Source: DLAJ01 sp023663615
GTDB lineage: Bacteria > Bacillota > Clostridia > Lachnospirales > Lachnospiraceae
NCBI GenBank assembly: GCA_023663615.1
Contig: JAMPHA010000008.1
Span: 3,747 to 67,746, forward strand
Reading direction: 5' to 3'
Length of the DNA: 64,000 nucleotides
This document shows, piece after piece, positions 18,199-26,466 of the stretch. The first letter of the stretch is position 1. Every line of letters starts with the position of its first letter. Below the pieces are notes generated by a model. It was not told the DNA's origin. It was given only the letters and a program-made list of their open reading frames with translations, and searched no databases. The position numbers and the translations under genes are program-made.

Positions 18199-19669
18199 GT
18201 TCCAGTCCTCCTTTCGCCGCCTCAAGCGCCTGCATCACCGCTTTCGCCTTGTTGATGCATTCCTGATACTCGTTCTCCGGAACGCTGTCCGCCACAATGC
18301 CTGCGCCGCTTCGGATAAACACCTTGCCGTTTTTGGCAAACGCAAGCCGGATGCCGATACAGGTGTCCAGATTCCCCGTAAAGTCCAGATAACCGATCGC
18401 CCCGCCGTAAATGCCGCGCTTGTTGTCCTCCAGCTCATTGATGATCTCACAGGCGCGCAGCTTCGGCGCCCCCGAAAGCGTTCCTGCCGGCAGGATTGCG
18501 TCCACCGCGTCAAGCGCATCTTTGTCCTCCCGCTCCACGCCGGACACCGTAGAACCGATATGCATGACATGGGAATAACGCTCAATATTCATATACTGCT
18601 CCACCTTGACACTGCCGATCCGGCTGATCTTTCCGATGTCATTTCTGCCCAGATCGACGAGCATATTGTGCTCGGAACGTTCTTTTTCATCTGCAAGCAG
18701 TTCTTTTTCCAGCGCGTCATCCTCCTCCGGCGTCGCGCCGCGCGGTCTTGTCCCTGCAAGCGGATAGGTGTAGAGCTTCCCGTCCTCCAGCTTCACGAGC
18801 GTCTCCGGCGATGCGCCGGCGATCTCAATGTCGTCGCTGGAAAAATAGAACATATACGGCGACGGGTTTGTCGTCCGCAGCACGCGGTACGTGTCAAACA
18901 AACTCCCCTCCACATCCGCCTCCACGCGGTTCGAGAGCACAACCTGGAAAATATCGCCCTCGCGGATGTGGTTTTTGGCCCGCTCCACCATTTCGCAGTA
19001 TTCTTCTTTTGTAAAAAGAAAACGGTAATCCGATCTGAGGGTGAGCGGCGCGATCTCCGCCTTCTCACCGCCCCGCACAAGCGCCGCCATCTCCTTGAGT
19101 TCGCGGATGGCACGGGGATACGCCGTCTCTAAATCGTCCGTCTTGGCGTTTACGATCAATATGATCTTTTGTCTGAGATTATCAAACGCGATCACCTTGT
19201 CAAACAACATGAGATCCACATCCCGGAAGCCCTCGCTGTCCTTTGCGCCAAGCTTTAAGGTCGGCTCGCTGTATTTAATATAATCATATGAAAAATAACC
19301 GACCAGCCCTCCCGTAAACGGCGGCAGTCCTGCAAGGCGCGGACTTTTGTACTGCATCAGGATTTCCCTGATATACGCACCCGGATGCGGAACCTCCTTC
19401 GTCTGCGTGATGCCGCTCTTGATCGTCATTTGATGATCTACGCAGGAAATTTCCAGCCGCGGCTCGTATCCGAGAAACGTATAGCGTCCCCACCGTCTTG
19501 TCTGCTCCACGCTTTCCAAAATATAGCAATGTCTGCTGACTTTTTTTAGGCTTCGCAGCACTTCGATCGGCGTCCTGCTGTCTGCGTAAATTTCCGTACT
19601 GATTGGAATTGCCCGGTAATCCCCGCCTTCCGCGATCTGCTTTGCTTCCTCCAATGTAGGATAAAACAT
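18182..19669 (-). CDS. trpE: Anthranilate synthase component I
   Basis: 495 residues. The N-terminal regulatory part holds the ILESVE motif of the tryptophan feedback site. The C-terminal chorismate-binding domain carries the PSPYMFYF, AGTRPRGATPEED, LVDLGRNDIG, GTLSGAPK and GAIGYL blocks. It converts chorismate to anthranilate using ammonia from TrpG. AAGGAGG precedes the ATG. Transcription passes through a Trp T-box and then a palindromic 130-base element before reaching this first gene of the operon. Confidence 0.97.
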   Translation of the reverse strand: MFYPTLEEAKQIAEGGDYRAIPISTEIYADSRTPIEVLRSLKKVSRHCYILESVEQTRRWGRYTFLGYEPRLEISCVDHQMTIKSGITQTKEVPHPGAYIREILMQYKSPRLAGLPPFTGGLVGYFSYDYIKYSEPTLKLGAKDSEGFRDVDLMLFDKVIAFDNLRQKIILIVNAKTDDLETAYPRAIRELKEMAALVRGGEKAEIAPLTLRSDYRFLFTKEEYCEMVERAKNHIREGDIFQVVLSNRVEADVEGSLFDTYRVLRTTNPSPYMFYFSSDDIEIAGASPETLVKLEDGKLYTYPLAGTRPRGATPEEDDALEKELLADEKERSEHNMLVDLGRNDIGKISRIGSVKVEQYMNIERYSHVMHIGSTVSGVEREDKDALDAVDAILPAGTLSGAPKLRACEIINELEDNKRGIYGGAIGYLDFTGNLDTCIGIRLAFAKNGKVFIRSGAGIVADSVPENEYQECINKAKAVMQALEAAKGGLEHDPVD

Positions 19670-19716
19670 GCCGCACTCCTCCTTTTTTATTCTTTCTCAC
19701 ACTTTGCTTCTTAAGC

Positions 19717-19853
19717 CTGCGATAAGCAGACGGGAAATGCTTCGCATTCCCCGCTCGCGTTGCTCGCCGCAAAGTGATTCCTATGCGTCTCCCCGTGCAA
19801 GCACGGTCGCCGCATAAAAATCACTTTGCTTCTCTGCTTATCGCGCAAAAAAA
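19717..19853. repeat. Nested palindromic element between T-box and trpE
   Basis: The outer arms GCGATAAGCAGA (19719-19730) and TCTGCTTATCGC (19833-19844) enclose a second inverted pair (AAAGTGATTCCTATGCG / CGCATAAAAATCACTTT) and a central CCGTGC/GCACGG hairpin. It resembles a small mobile palindrome. Its outer edge, with the neighbouring A-run, recurs in the aspS leader at 46196-46216. Confidence 0.75.
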
Positions 19854-20198
19854 CGCCCTCGACAACAGTTGTCTGTCATCAAGGACGAGTTTCTCATTTT
19901 ACCCGCGGTGCCACCTTGTTATATACGTTCTGCGTACGCATTTTCTTTTCGGTGTTATCCGGTCATGCGTCCGCTTTCCGTCATACTCTCATTAGAGATA
20001 CCATCATATCTCCGGCTGCTAACGTAGCCTCACGTCATAGAATACTGGGAGCCTTGCGGCTCTGTTGACTATGCCCTCAGCGATCCATTTAACAGGCTGC
20101 GGTCTGACCGGTTCTCAGCATCCCGATCTCTCTGTGAGTGCAGATTCTGTTTTTATCTTCGCTTCATCGGTTTAACGTACTATTTGATTACTGTACTG
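19846..20198 (-). ncRNA. Trp T-box riboswitch of the trp operon
   Basis: The minus-strand leader contains the invariant T-box core GGTGGCACCGCGG (19903-19915), which pairs with an uncharged tRNA acceptor end. Upstream, a stem I specifier loop reads TGG (20085-20087) in AAATGGATC, so the matching tRNA is tRNA-Trp. Downstream, a terminator (CGTCCTTGAT / GTCGAGGGCG) ends in seven T. When tRNA-Trp is uncharged the antiterminator forms and trpE is read. Confidence 0.95.
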
Positions 20199-20204
20199 AG
20201 ATGA

Positions 20205-20233
20205 ATTATAATACCTGCCGCAGGATTTTGCAA
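20205..20233 (-). promoter_or_regulatory. Promoter of the trp operon
   Basis: Minus strand: TTGCAA (20228-20233), 17 bases, TATAAT (20205-20210). The start point falls just before the T-box stem I. Confidence 0.75.
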
Positions 20234-20302
20234 GCAGAATTTTCTGTCTTAAAAAAATATGCCCTGCCAAGTTTCTTAAAAATCATGATAAGCAAAACGT
20301 AT

Positions 20303-21181
20303 TTACTTCATAAAAGAAAGAAATTCCTCCATGCTCTCCGCCTTTGCCGCCTGCTTCAGCCATGCGCGGAGAACCGTTTCGTCCTTTTGATTAGAAATCG
20401 TCTCCCGTAAGGAGGGCGTGATGTCGCCCAGCTCATGAAGCAGGTCGAGAATGCTTTCCGCAATGCCAATCGTTTTTCCCTCGGCAAGTCCCTCTTTCCA
20501 TCTCCGCTGTTCGATCTCATAACTCTTCATATAATTCAGCCCTACCTCTCCGTCACGCTTCACTGCCGTCACCATTTCGTGCAGTCTCTGCAACCGCTCC
20601 GTTCTGGCATTCTCCTTTGACGTATGCTCCATGTAGTATAGAAGCTCACGCAATTCCTCCGGCGGATTTCCTTCGGTTCCCTTCGTATAAAGGAAAATCG
20701 TCCGCGCCCCGTCCTCATACGGCAGTTCGGGAACTTCAATACAACCGTTCTTGACCGTATAGACCATCCGGTCCAAGCCAAACGGATCATATGTCGTGAT
20801 AAAGATCACGATCACATTCCGTAACTCCGCGTACTCCACGCCTGTTTTCAGACAGCCCGCATCCAGCTTCGCATGGTAGAATCGAACCCGCTTCGGGAGC
20901 GACGCAACGTCATTCTCTCCGCCGTTGTTGTCTGGCTCCAGATCAAAAAGTTCCCCGTCTTCCTCGTCAAGATACACATCCATGCGGATACCGTGCTTGT
21001 CCGTATCCTCCCCCGGCACGGCGCGCTGCGGGGTGACTTTCAGCTTCCCGATCTTCCTGCCTAAGATGCATTCGAGAATACACCTTGCCGCGGGCTCCCC
21101 GTACACCGCATGACTTGTCAGGCTGTTTGCCAGAAAGTCATCCACTAAATTCAGTTCTTCCAGTTTCCGTAATTGTTTCAT
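20303..21181 (-). CDS. Rpn/PD-(D/E)XK nuclease family protein
   Basis: 292 residues. The N-terminal half has the layout of Rpn-type recombination-promoting nucleases, often annotated as PD-(D/E)XK transposases: VDDFLANSLTSHAVYGEPAARCILECILGRKIG, then IRMDVYLDEEDGELFDLEPDNN with the acidic catalytic strand. The C-terminal part is helical (RRWKEGLAEGKTIGIAESILDLL is typical). The ATG follows AGGAGG. Members cut DNA and can move DNA in trans; here it is a lone gene between the trp operon and the copper genes. The usual Glu-x-Gln/Lys is EPD, so activity is uncertain. Confidence 0.85.
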   Translation of the reverse strand: MKQLRKLEELNLVDDFLANSLTSHAVYGEPAARCILECILGRKIGKLKVTPQRAVPGEDTDKHGIRMDVYLDEEDGELFDLEPDNNGGENDVASLPKRVRFYHAKLDAGCLKTGVEYAELRNVIVIFITTYDPFGLDRMVYTVKNGCIEVPELPYEDGARTIFLYTKGTEGNPPEELRELLYYMEHTSKENARTERLQRLHEMVTAVKRDGEVGLNYMKSYEIEQRRWKEGLAEGKTIGIAESILDLLHELGDITPSLRETISNQKDETVLRAWLKQAAKAESMEEFLSFMK

Positions 21182-21276
21182 TCGTTTCCTCCTGTTCCCA
21201 TAGCGCATGAACAGGAGTATCCGCCTCTGCCGATCCTCCCCGCACTATGCTTGTCTTAAGATGGTTGTTTTGGGAT

Positions 21277-21376
21277 AAAGCATAGACCACAAAAGAACAC
21301 CGCACGTTCTTTATGAGGATCCTTCGGGAGATTTCCCATTAGAGACGGCAGAATGCCGCCAAAGAATGTATGCTTT
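21277..21376. ncRNA. Candidate structured RNA between rpn and csoR
   Basis: The outer stem AAAGCATA (21277-21284) / TATGCTTT (21369-21376) encloses three hairpins: AAAGAAC/GTTCTTT, GGGA/TCCC and GGCGGCA/TGCCGTC. This multi-helix junction fits a riboswitch-like or other structured RNA. On the minus strand it would be the leader of the Rpn-like gene. It matches no class I can name; strand and expression are unknown. Confidence 0.35.
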
Positions 21377-21435
21377 GTGCTGATTATAACAAGGCAAAGA
21401 TTCCACTGTCAATATCAGGACTTAAAATTTATGTA

Positions 21436-21485
21436 TTGACCTGCAAATCGGTCTGTGTTATAGTTTGTATACCCCGTAAGGGTAT
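21436..21485 (+). promoter_or_regulatory. csoR-copA promoter with CsoR operator
   Basis: TTGACC (21436-21441), 17 bases, TATAGT (21459-21464). The inverted repeat ATACCC-N5-GGGTAT (21469-21485) overlaps the start point, which is the GC-rich dyad that apo-CsoR binds. Copper binding should release it and switch on csoR-copA. Confidence 0.85.
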
Positions 21486-21528
21486 TTTAGGCTTGTGACA
21501 TGATTCATTTTTACTATGGAGGTCAACA

Positions 21529-21858
21529 ATGGAAGAGGAAACAACGATCACCACATGCAGCAAAGGTTGTGCCGAATGCGAACGGCACAAGCACCGTTCC
21601 AAGGAGGAATACCGCACACTGATAAACCGCTTAAACCGCATTGAGGGACAGATTCGCGGTATCCGCCAAATGGTGGACGACGAACGTTACTGTGTGGACA
21701 TTCTCACACAGGTCAGCGCGGTGCAATCCGCACTGAACGCTTTCAATCGCGAACTGCTCATGCGTCATATCAAAAGCTGCGTGACCGAGGACATCAAGGG
21801 CGGAAACGACGCCGCCGTTGACGAACTCTGTGCCACGCTGCAAAAACTCATGAAATAA
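21529..21858 (+). CDS. csoR: Copper-sensing repressor CsoR
   Basis: 109 residues, all-helical. The Cu(I) ligands of the family are in place: Cys55 (YCVDIL), His80 and Cys84 (RHIKSC). An extra Cys/His-rich N-terminus (TTCSKGCAECERHKH) might bind metal too. It should repress its own promoter through the palindrome at 21469-21485 and leave DNA on binding Cu(I). GGAGG precedes the ATG, and copA follows 20 bases downstream. Confidence 0.95.
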   Translation: MEEETTITTCSKGCAECERHKHRSKEEYRTLINRLNRIEGQIRGIRQMVDDERYCVDILTQVSAVQSALNAFNRELLMRHIKSCVTEDIKGGNDAAVDELCATLQKLMK

Positions 21859-21878
21859 AAAAGGAGATTTTTTCCATT

Positions 21879-24752
21879 ATGAAAAAGGAAACCTATGACA
21901 TTACAGGAATGAGCTGCTCCGCCTGTTCCGCGCGCGTGGAAAAAACGGCGGCAAAGCTCCCCGGTGTCAAAGAAGTCAGCGTCAATCTGCTCACAAACCG
22001 TATGAATATCACATACGACGCGGAGCTGCTTTCCCCCGACGGGATCATTGCCGCTATTGAGAAAGCGGGATACGGCACTGCTGTCCGCAGCACAGGCTCC
22101 CCCCGTTCCACGTTCTCTGCTTACAGCGCAGAAGGCACCGCTTCCGGCACAACTGCGGATGCCGGTCTCTCAACTGCACGGCAAAATGCCGAAGCCGCGG
22201 ACGCCGCACGCACGCCCTCGCTTCACGCAGATCAAAAACAATCCGCAAGTATCGGTGAAAAGCACATCCGCAGCATGAAGCGGCGCATGATCTGGTCCTT
22301 TCTTTTTTTGATCCCGATGATGTATGTGTCCATGCACGGTATGCTGCATCATATGTTCGGACTGCCGATCCCGCGTTTTATCTCCGCGGCATTTGATGGG
22401 GAGCAGAACGCCGTCGCCAATTTACTGACTCAGTTTTTGCTCTTACTTCCTATTTTGTATCTGAACCGCAGCTACTACGTCAACGGCTTTCGCAACCTGT
22501 TCCACGGCGCGCCGAACATGGATACGCTGATCGCGCTCGGCTCCGTCGCTTCGACCGCTTACGGTCTGTTTGCATTCTATCGGATCGGTTACGGGCTCGG
22601 ACACGGCGACAGCGCGCTCGTATCGCACTACCTGTCCGATATTTATTTTGAATCGGCTGGCACGATTGTCACGCTGATTACGCTCGGAAAATATCTGGAA
22701 GCAAAATCAAAGGGAAAAACAAGCAGTGCGATCGAAAAACTCATGGATCTTTCCCCGCGCACAGCGCTTGTCCTGCGCGACGGCGTCGAACAGGAAATTC
22801 CCGTTTCCCTCGTCGTCCTCGGCGATACGGTCATTGTCAAGCCCGGCGCGCGCGTCCCGGTGGACGGCGTAATCTTAAACGGTCACACCTCGCTGGACGA
22901 ATCGGCGATCACCGGGGAGAGTCTTCCTGTGGAAAAAAAGGAGGGAGATTCCGTAATCTCCGCCTCCATGAACCAAAACGGTTACTTTCAGATGAAAGCG
23001 CAGCGGGTCGGTGAGGATACGACCATTCAGCAGATCATCCGCCTTGTCGAAGAAGCTTCTTCAAGCAAGGCGCCGATCGCGCGCCTTGCCGACAAGGTAT
23101 CGGGTATCTTTGTCCCCGTTGTCATGCTCATTGCACTGGCGACGACCATCATCTGGCTCTTTGCCGGAGCGGATTTTGAATCCGCACTTTCCTTTGGCAT
23201 CAGCGTCCTTGTCATCTCCTGCCCGTGTGCGCTCGGTCTGGCAACGCCGGTCGCGATCATGGTCGGCACCGGCAAAGGCGCGGAAAACGGCATTCTCATC
23301 AAGTCGGGAGAGGCGCTGGAAACGGCGCACCACGTTGATACCGTCGTATTGGATAAAACAGGAACGATCACGGAGGGCAAGCCGCATGTGACGGACGTGC
23401 TGACATACGATTGCAAAAAAGAAGAATTACTCCGCATCGCAGCCGCCTTAGAGCACCAAAGCGAACATCCGCTTGCCGACGCGGTGCTGTCCTACGCGCC
23501 ATCCTGCTCCTGCCTGAACGCGCCAAATGCGGCTTCGCAGTCCCGTTCAAGCGAACCAAACGCTGATTTATTGAACATTGTTCAACACTCAGATCCCGTG
23601 TCTTCCGCCGATACGGCTGCGTCCGCATCCGACAGCACAGCTTCTCCATCGGTGAACCGGACATTATCTGACACGATGTCTGTTTCCTATGGTGCTGTGC
23701 CTGCCTCCTATGCGGAGACTACCGATTTCACGATACTTCCCGGTCAGGGCATCAGCGCCGTCATCGACGGTGTCCGCTATTATTCGGGTAACGTAAAGCT
23801 GCCCGTATCCTGCATCACGCAGGAAATCAGACAACACGCGGAAGCACTTTCCGACGAGGGCAAGACGCCGCTCCTGTTTGCATCGGATACCCGCTTTCTC
23901 GGTATCATTGCTGTTGCCGATGTCGTAAAACCGACGAGCGCACAGGCGATCCGCCTCCTGCACGACATGCATATTCAAACGGTCATGCTGACAGGGGATA
24001 ATGAACGTGTCGCCAATGCGATTCAAAAGCAGACGGGCGTTTCATCCGTGATCGCAGGCGTATTGCCGCAGGATAAGGAACGGCACATCCGCACGCTCAA
24101 GGAACAGGGGCATGTCGTCGCTATGATCGGGGACGGCATCAACGACGCCCCCGCCCTGGCAAGCGCGGACGTCGGCATCGCCATCGGCGCCGGAACGGAG
24201 GTCGCAATGGAAAGCGCGGACGCCGTGCTGATCCGCAGCGATCTGCTTGACGCAGTGACCGCCATCCGGTTAAGCAAAGCAGTTATCCGTAATATCCGTC
24301 AGAATCTGTTTTGGGCATTTTTCTATAACTGCATCGGCATCCCGCTCGCGGCGGGCGTCCTGTACGTGCCGCTTCATCTGCGGCTTACGCCGATGTTCGG
24401 CGCGGCAGCCATGAGTTTGAGCAGCGTCTGTGTGGTCTCAAACGCTTTGCGGCTCCGGTGGTTCAAGCCAACCGCGCACAACGTGGAACCGGTTCATCAA
24501 GCCTGCATACAGGCTGAATATAAAAAGGAGGAAACAACGATGACAATCACATTAAGCATTGAAGGAATGATGTGCGAGCATTGCAAAAAGCACGTGGAGG
24601 AAGCGCTCGCAAAACTGCCCGTCTCATCCGTAAACGTGGATCTTGCGGGAAAAAGCGCAACCCTCAACCCGAACGGGGAGGTCTCCGACGAATTGCTGAA
24701 GCAGACGATTGCGGACGCAGGGTATGAAGTGGTGAACATTGCAAGAAGCTGA
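21879..24752 (+). CDS. copA: Cu(I) P1B-type ATPase CopA with C-terminal CopZ-like domain
   Basis: 957 residues, longer than the usual 750-830. It exports Cu(I). An N-terminal HMA domain has Cys13/Cys16 (GMSCSAC). The ion-binding CPC is at 448-450 (SCPCALGLATP), the phosphorylation site DKTGT at 492-496, HP at 530-531 and TGDN near 705. Two low-complexity Ser/Ala-rich inserts occur, one after the first HMA and one of about 90 residues in the nucleotide-binding domain (from about 538). After the last helices a second HMA (Cys899, Cys902 in GMMCEHC) forms the C-terminus. Its Met888 has its own strong ribosome site; see the nested entry. Confidence 0.95.
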   Translation: MKKETYDITGMSCSACSARVEKTAAKLPGVKEVSVNLLTNRMNITYDAELLSPDGIIAAIEKAGYGTAVRSTGSPRSTFSAYSAEGTASGTTADAGLSTARQNAEAADAARTPSLHADQKQSASIGEKHIRSMKRRMIWSFLFLIPMMYVSMHGMLHHMFGLPIPRFISAAFDGEQNAVANLLTQFLLLLPILYLNRSYYVNGFRNLFHGAPNMDTLIALGSVASTAYGLFAFYRIGYGLGHGDSALVSHYLSDIYFESAGTIVTLITLGKYLEAKSKGKTSSAIEKLMDLSPRTALVLRDGVEQEIPVSLVVLGDTVIVKPGARVPVDGVILNGHTSLDESAITGESLPVEKKEGDSVISASMNQNGYFQMKAQRVGEDTTIQQIIRLVEEASSSKAPIARLADKVSGIFVPVVMLIALATTIIWLFAGADFESALSFGISVLVISCPCALGLATPVAIMVGTGKGAENGILIKSGEALETAHHVDTVVLDKTGTITEGKPHVTDVLTYDCKKEELLRIAAALEHQSEHPLADAVLSYAPSCSCLNAPNAASQSRSSEPNADLLNIVQHSDPVSSADTAASASDSTASPSVNRTLSDTMSVSYGAVPASYAETTDFTILPGQGISAVIDGVRYYSGNVKLPVSCITQEIRQHAEALSDEGKTPLLFASDTRFLGIIAVADVVKPTSAQAIRLLHDMHIQTVMLTGDNERVANAIQKQTGVSSVIAGVLPQDKERHIRTLKEQGHVVAMIGDGINDAPALASADVGIAIGAGTEVAMESADAVLIRSDLLDAVTAIRLSKAVIRNIRQNLFWAFFYNCIGIPLAAGVLYVPLHLRLTPMFGAAAMSLSSVCVVSNALRLRWFKPTAHNVEPVHQACIQAEYKKEETTMTITLSIEGMMCEHCKKHVEEALAKLPVSSVNVDLAGKSATLNPNGEVSDELLKQTIADAGYEVVNIARS
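24540..24752 (+). CDS. copZ: Nested CopZ-like copper chaperone, alternative internal start in copA
   Basis: In frame within the 3' end of copA, an ATG is preceded by AAGGAGG and eight spacer bases. The product would be 70 residues: one HMA fold with GMMCEHC and no linker, the size of a free CopZ chaperone. The bases making the ribosome site are translated as KEETT within CopA. This looks like an ancestral separate copZ whose upstream stop codon was lost, so that both a fused and a free form could be made. Expression of the free form is inferred. Confidence 0.55.
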   Translation: MTITLSIEGMMCEHCKKHVEEALAKLPVSSVNVDLAGKSATLNPNGEVSDELLKQTIADAGYEVVNIARS

Positions 24753-24940
24753 CGACAGTTTCTTTCCATGATGTCGTGCGTATTCCGCTTTTGCGAGCGC
24801 ATGTACCGTAGCACGGTTTCGGCTTTCGTAAGACGCATGTGCCGCACGGTTTCGGCTTTCGCGGGTGCATGCACCAATACGTCTTCTCCTTTCGCGAACC
24901 GTATATATTATAAGAGAATGTGAGCGCCACGATACAAATC

Positions 24941-24990
24941 CACAGTCAAAAAAGGAGTTCCGCGCCAGCGAAGCTCCTTTTTGACTGTGA
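24941..24990. terminator. Strong hairpin terminator after copA
   Basis: CACAGTCAAAAAAGGAG and CTCCTTTTTGACTGTG form a 16-17 bp stem with a GC-rich loop, followed by AAATTTT on the plus strand. It lies between convergent units. The 185 bases before it hold only a duplicated GCACGGTTTCGGCTTTCG. Confidence 0.8.
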
Positions 24991-24996
24991 AATTTT

Positions 24997-25152
24997 CTAG
25001 TTTCTTTCCGGCGTACCTTTTTCACAGAATCCGCCCTGCTTCTTCCGGATCGTCCCCATCACGATATTGCCGCAATACCTGCATTGGCAATGCTCGTCAA
25101 CCGCCCCTACGATCGCGCCGCCGCAGGACGGGCAGCTTTTCCGCGTCCACAA
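24997..25152 (-). CDS. Small double-CxxC zinc-ribbon protein
   Basis: A 51-residue frame read from TTG. It contains CPSCGG and, 14 residues later, CQCRYCG: two metal knuckles of a zinc ribbon, with a basic C-terminal tail. It starts 16 bases behind the YbjQ-like gene, in a different frame. It may be a separate small protein, or the frameshifted C-terminal extension of that gene. The start codon is uncertain because only a weak GGAT precedes it. Confidence 0.45.
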   Translation of the reverse strand: MWTRKSCPSCGGAIVGAVDEHCQCRYCGNIVMGTIRKKQGGFCEKGTPERN

Positions 25153-25168
25153 ACGGCATCCTGCATCG

Positions 25169-25483
25169 TTATGCCTTGAACTTCACTGCCGTACCATAGG
25201 CGATGATCTCCGCCGCACCCGACATGATCTGGGAAGAACCGTACATCACGCCGATGACCGCGTCCGCGCCGATCGCCTCCGCCTCGTCCACCATCCGCTT
25301 GATCGCGATAGAACGCGCTTCATTGAGCATTTCCGTATACGCGGTGATCTCTCCGCCGACCAGATTTTTCATGCCCGATAAAAAATCACGTCCGATGTTC
25401 TTTGCCCTCACCGTCGTTCCCTTCACCATTCCGAGCGCTTCAATCTCTTTGCCCGGCACATACTCAATATTTAATAATAACAT
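25169..25483 (-). CDS. YbjQ/UPF0145 family heavy-metal-binding-type protein
   Basis: 104 residues, a complete UPF0145 domain. Typical motifs are VKGTTVRAKNIGRDF, the helix LNEARSIAIKRMVDEAEAIGADAVIG, and the C-terminal strand AEIIAYGTAVK. Family members form pentamers of unknown biochemical role. GGAGGG precedes the ATG. It lies 95 bases behind the MerR-type gene on the same strand, so the two are probably cotranscribed with the small zinc-ribbon frame. Confidence 0.9.
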   Translation of the reverse strand: MLLLNIEYVPGKEIEALGMVKGTTVRAKNIGRDFLSGMKNLVGGEITAYTEMLNEARSIAIKRMVDEAEAIGADAVIGVMYGSSQIMSGAAEIIAYGTAVKFKA

Positions 25484-25578
25484 CGTCTTTCCCTCCTCGT
25501 TTTCTTCCTGCCTTACTCCGGCATTCTCCCTTTTAATCCGCCTAACATTCGTGGTAATACTCTCCTTTTTCAGTCAGC

Positions 25579-26235
25579 TTAATATTTCGCGGCGGCATCC
25601 TCCTCGCCGCTTCCGATCTCCCGCATCCGCTCACGCACGGCAAGCACAATGCCGACGATCACGGCAAGCGGCGCTGCGATCACGACCGCCATAAAAGGAA
25701 CCGCCACAGCCGGCATGGATTCCTCATAAAAAAATCCGACCACGAGCATCACCATAAACGCCGCCATCAAGAGCGTTACCGCAACCGCCACGATAAGCGG
25801 CGCGATCTTCTTTTTCCTGCGCATATCGGTTTCCTTCACATTCATCAGACGTGTCCCTCCTTTCTCCCGCGCTTCCATCCCTGCAAGCAGTTCTTCCGTC
25901 GGAAATGTCTCAAATTCCGTCCCGCTCTCCTGAAGTTCCGCGCACATTTCACGAATCTGCGCAAGGTTCTTTTCTTCCCGCGCAAGCGAGATGTCATGCC
26001 GTTTCAGGCAGTCCCCCAGCGTCATATGCTTCGTTTGTAGTTTACGGATCTCCTCGATCGGAACCGACAGCTTTCGCAGCAGCTTGATGCGTCTCAGCAT
26101 ATCGACATCCTCATCCGAGTAATCGCGGTATCCGTTCTGTGTCTGCCGCTTCGGTACTAAGAGTCCTTTTTCTTCATAAAAACGAATGTTCTTCTTGGTG
26201 ATGCCGACCAACTGCTCAACTTCATTAATCTTCAT
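25579..26235 (-). CDS. MerR-family regulator with C-terminal membrane helices
   Basis: 218 residues. An N-terminal MerR winged helix (INEVEQLVGITKKNIRFYEEKGLL, then NGYRDYSDEDVDML) is followed by a coiled coil to about residue 125. Two hydrophobic helices lie near 143-165 and 172-197. A membrane-anchored MerR protein is unusual but occurs in Clostridia. There is no metal-binding Cys cluster. The ATG follows GGAGG. It probably controls its own operon with the YbjQ-like gene; the effector is unknown. Confidence 0.9.
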   Translation of the reverse strand: MKINEVEQLVGITKKNIRFYEEKGLLVPKRQTQNGYRDYSDEDVDMLRRIKLLRKLSVPIEEIRKLQTKHMTLGDCLKRHDISLAREEKNLAQIREMCAELQESGTEFETFPTEELLAGMEAREKGGTRLMNVKETDMRRKKKIAPLIVAVAVTLLMAAFMVMLVVGFFYEESMPAVAVPFMAVVIAAPLAVIVGIVLAVRERMREIGSGEEDAAAKY

Positions 26236-26466
26236 ATCGAATCCTCCATGCTGTCGTAAAACTGCGGATTTGAGCGTCCGCAAATCCGTATGCTTTCTAT
26301 TAGATTTGTACCTACCATATACCTTCCAGTAAGGGGAATGTCAATAGATTTTTAGAAATATCATTTACAGACCCTCCATATTATATTATACTAATTACAC
26401 AATATTGGTTTTTGGGTCGTTTTTTCGGAATGAGGAATTGTGTTACAGAAAGGACATGATTATTTC

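Noticed and set aside
19686..20302. CRISPR array from the repeated palindromes near trpE
   Set aside because: The repeats are inverted and nested, with no regular spacers. The region is a T-box plus a palindromic element.
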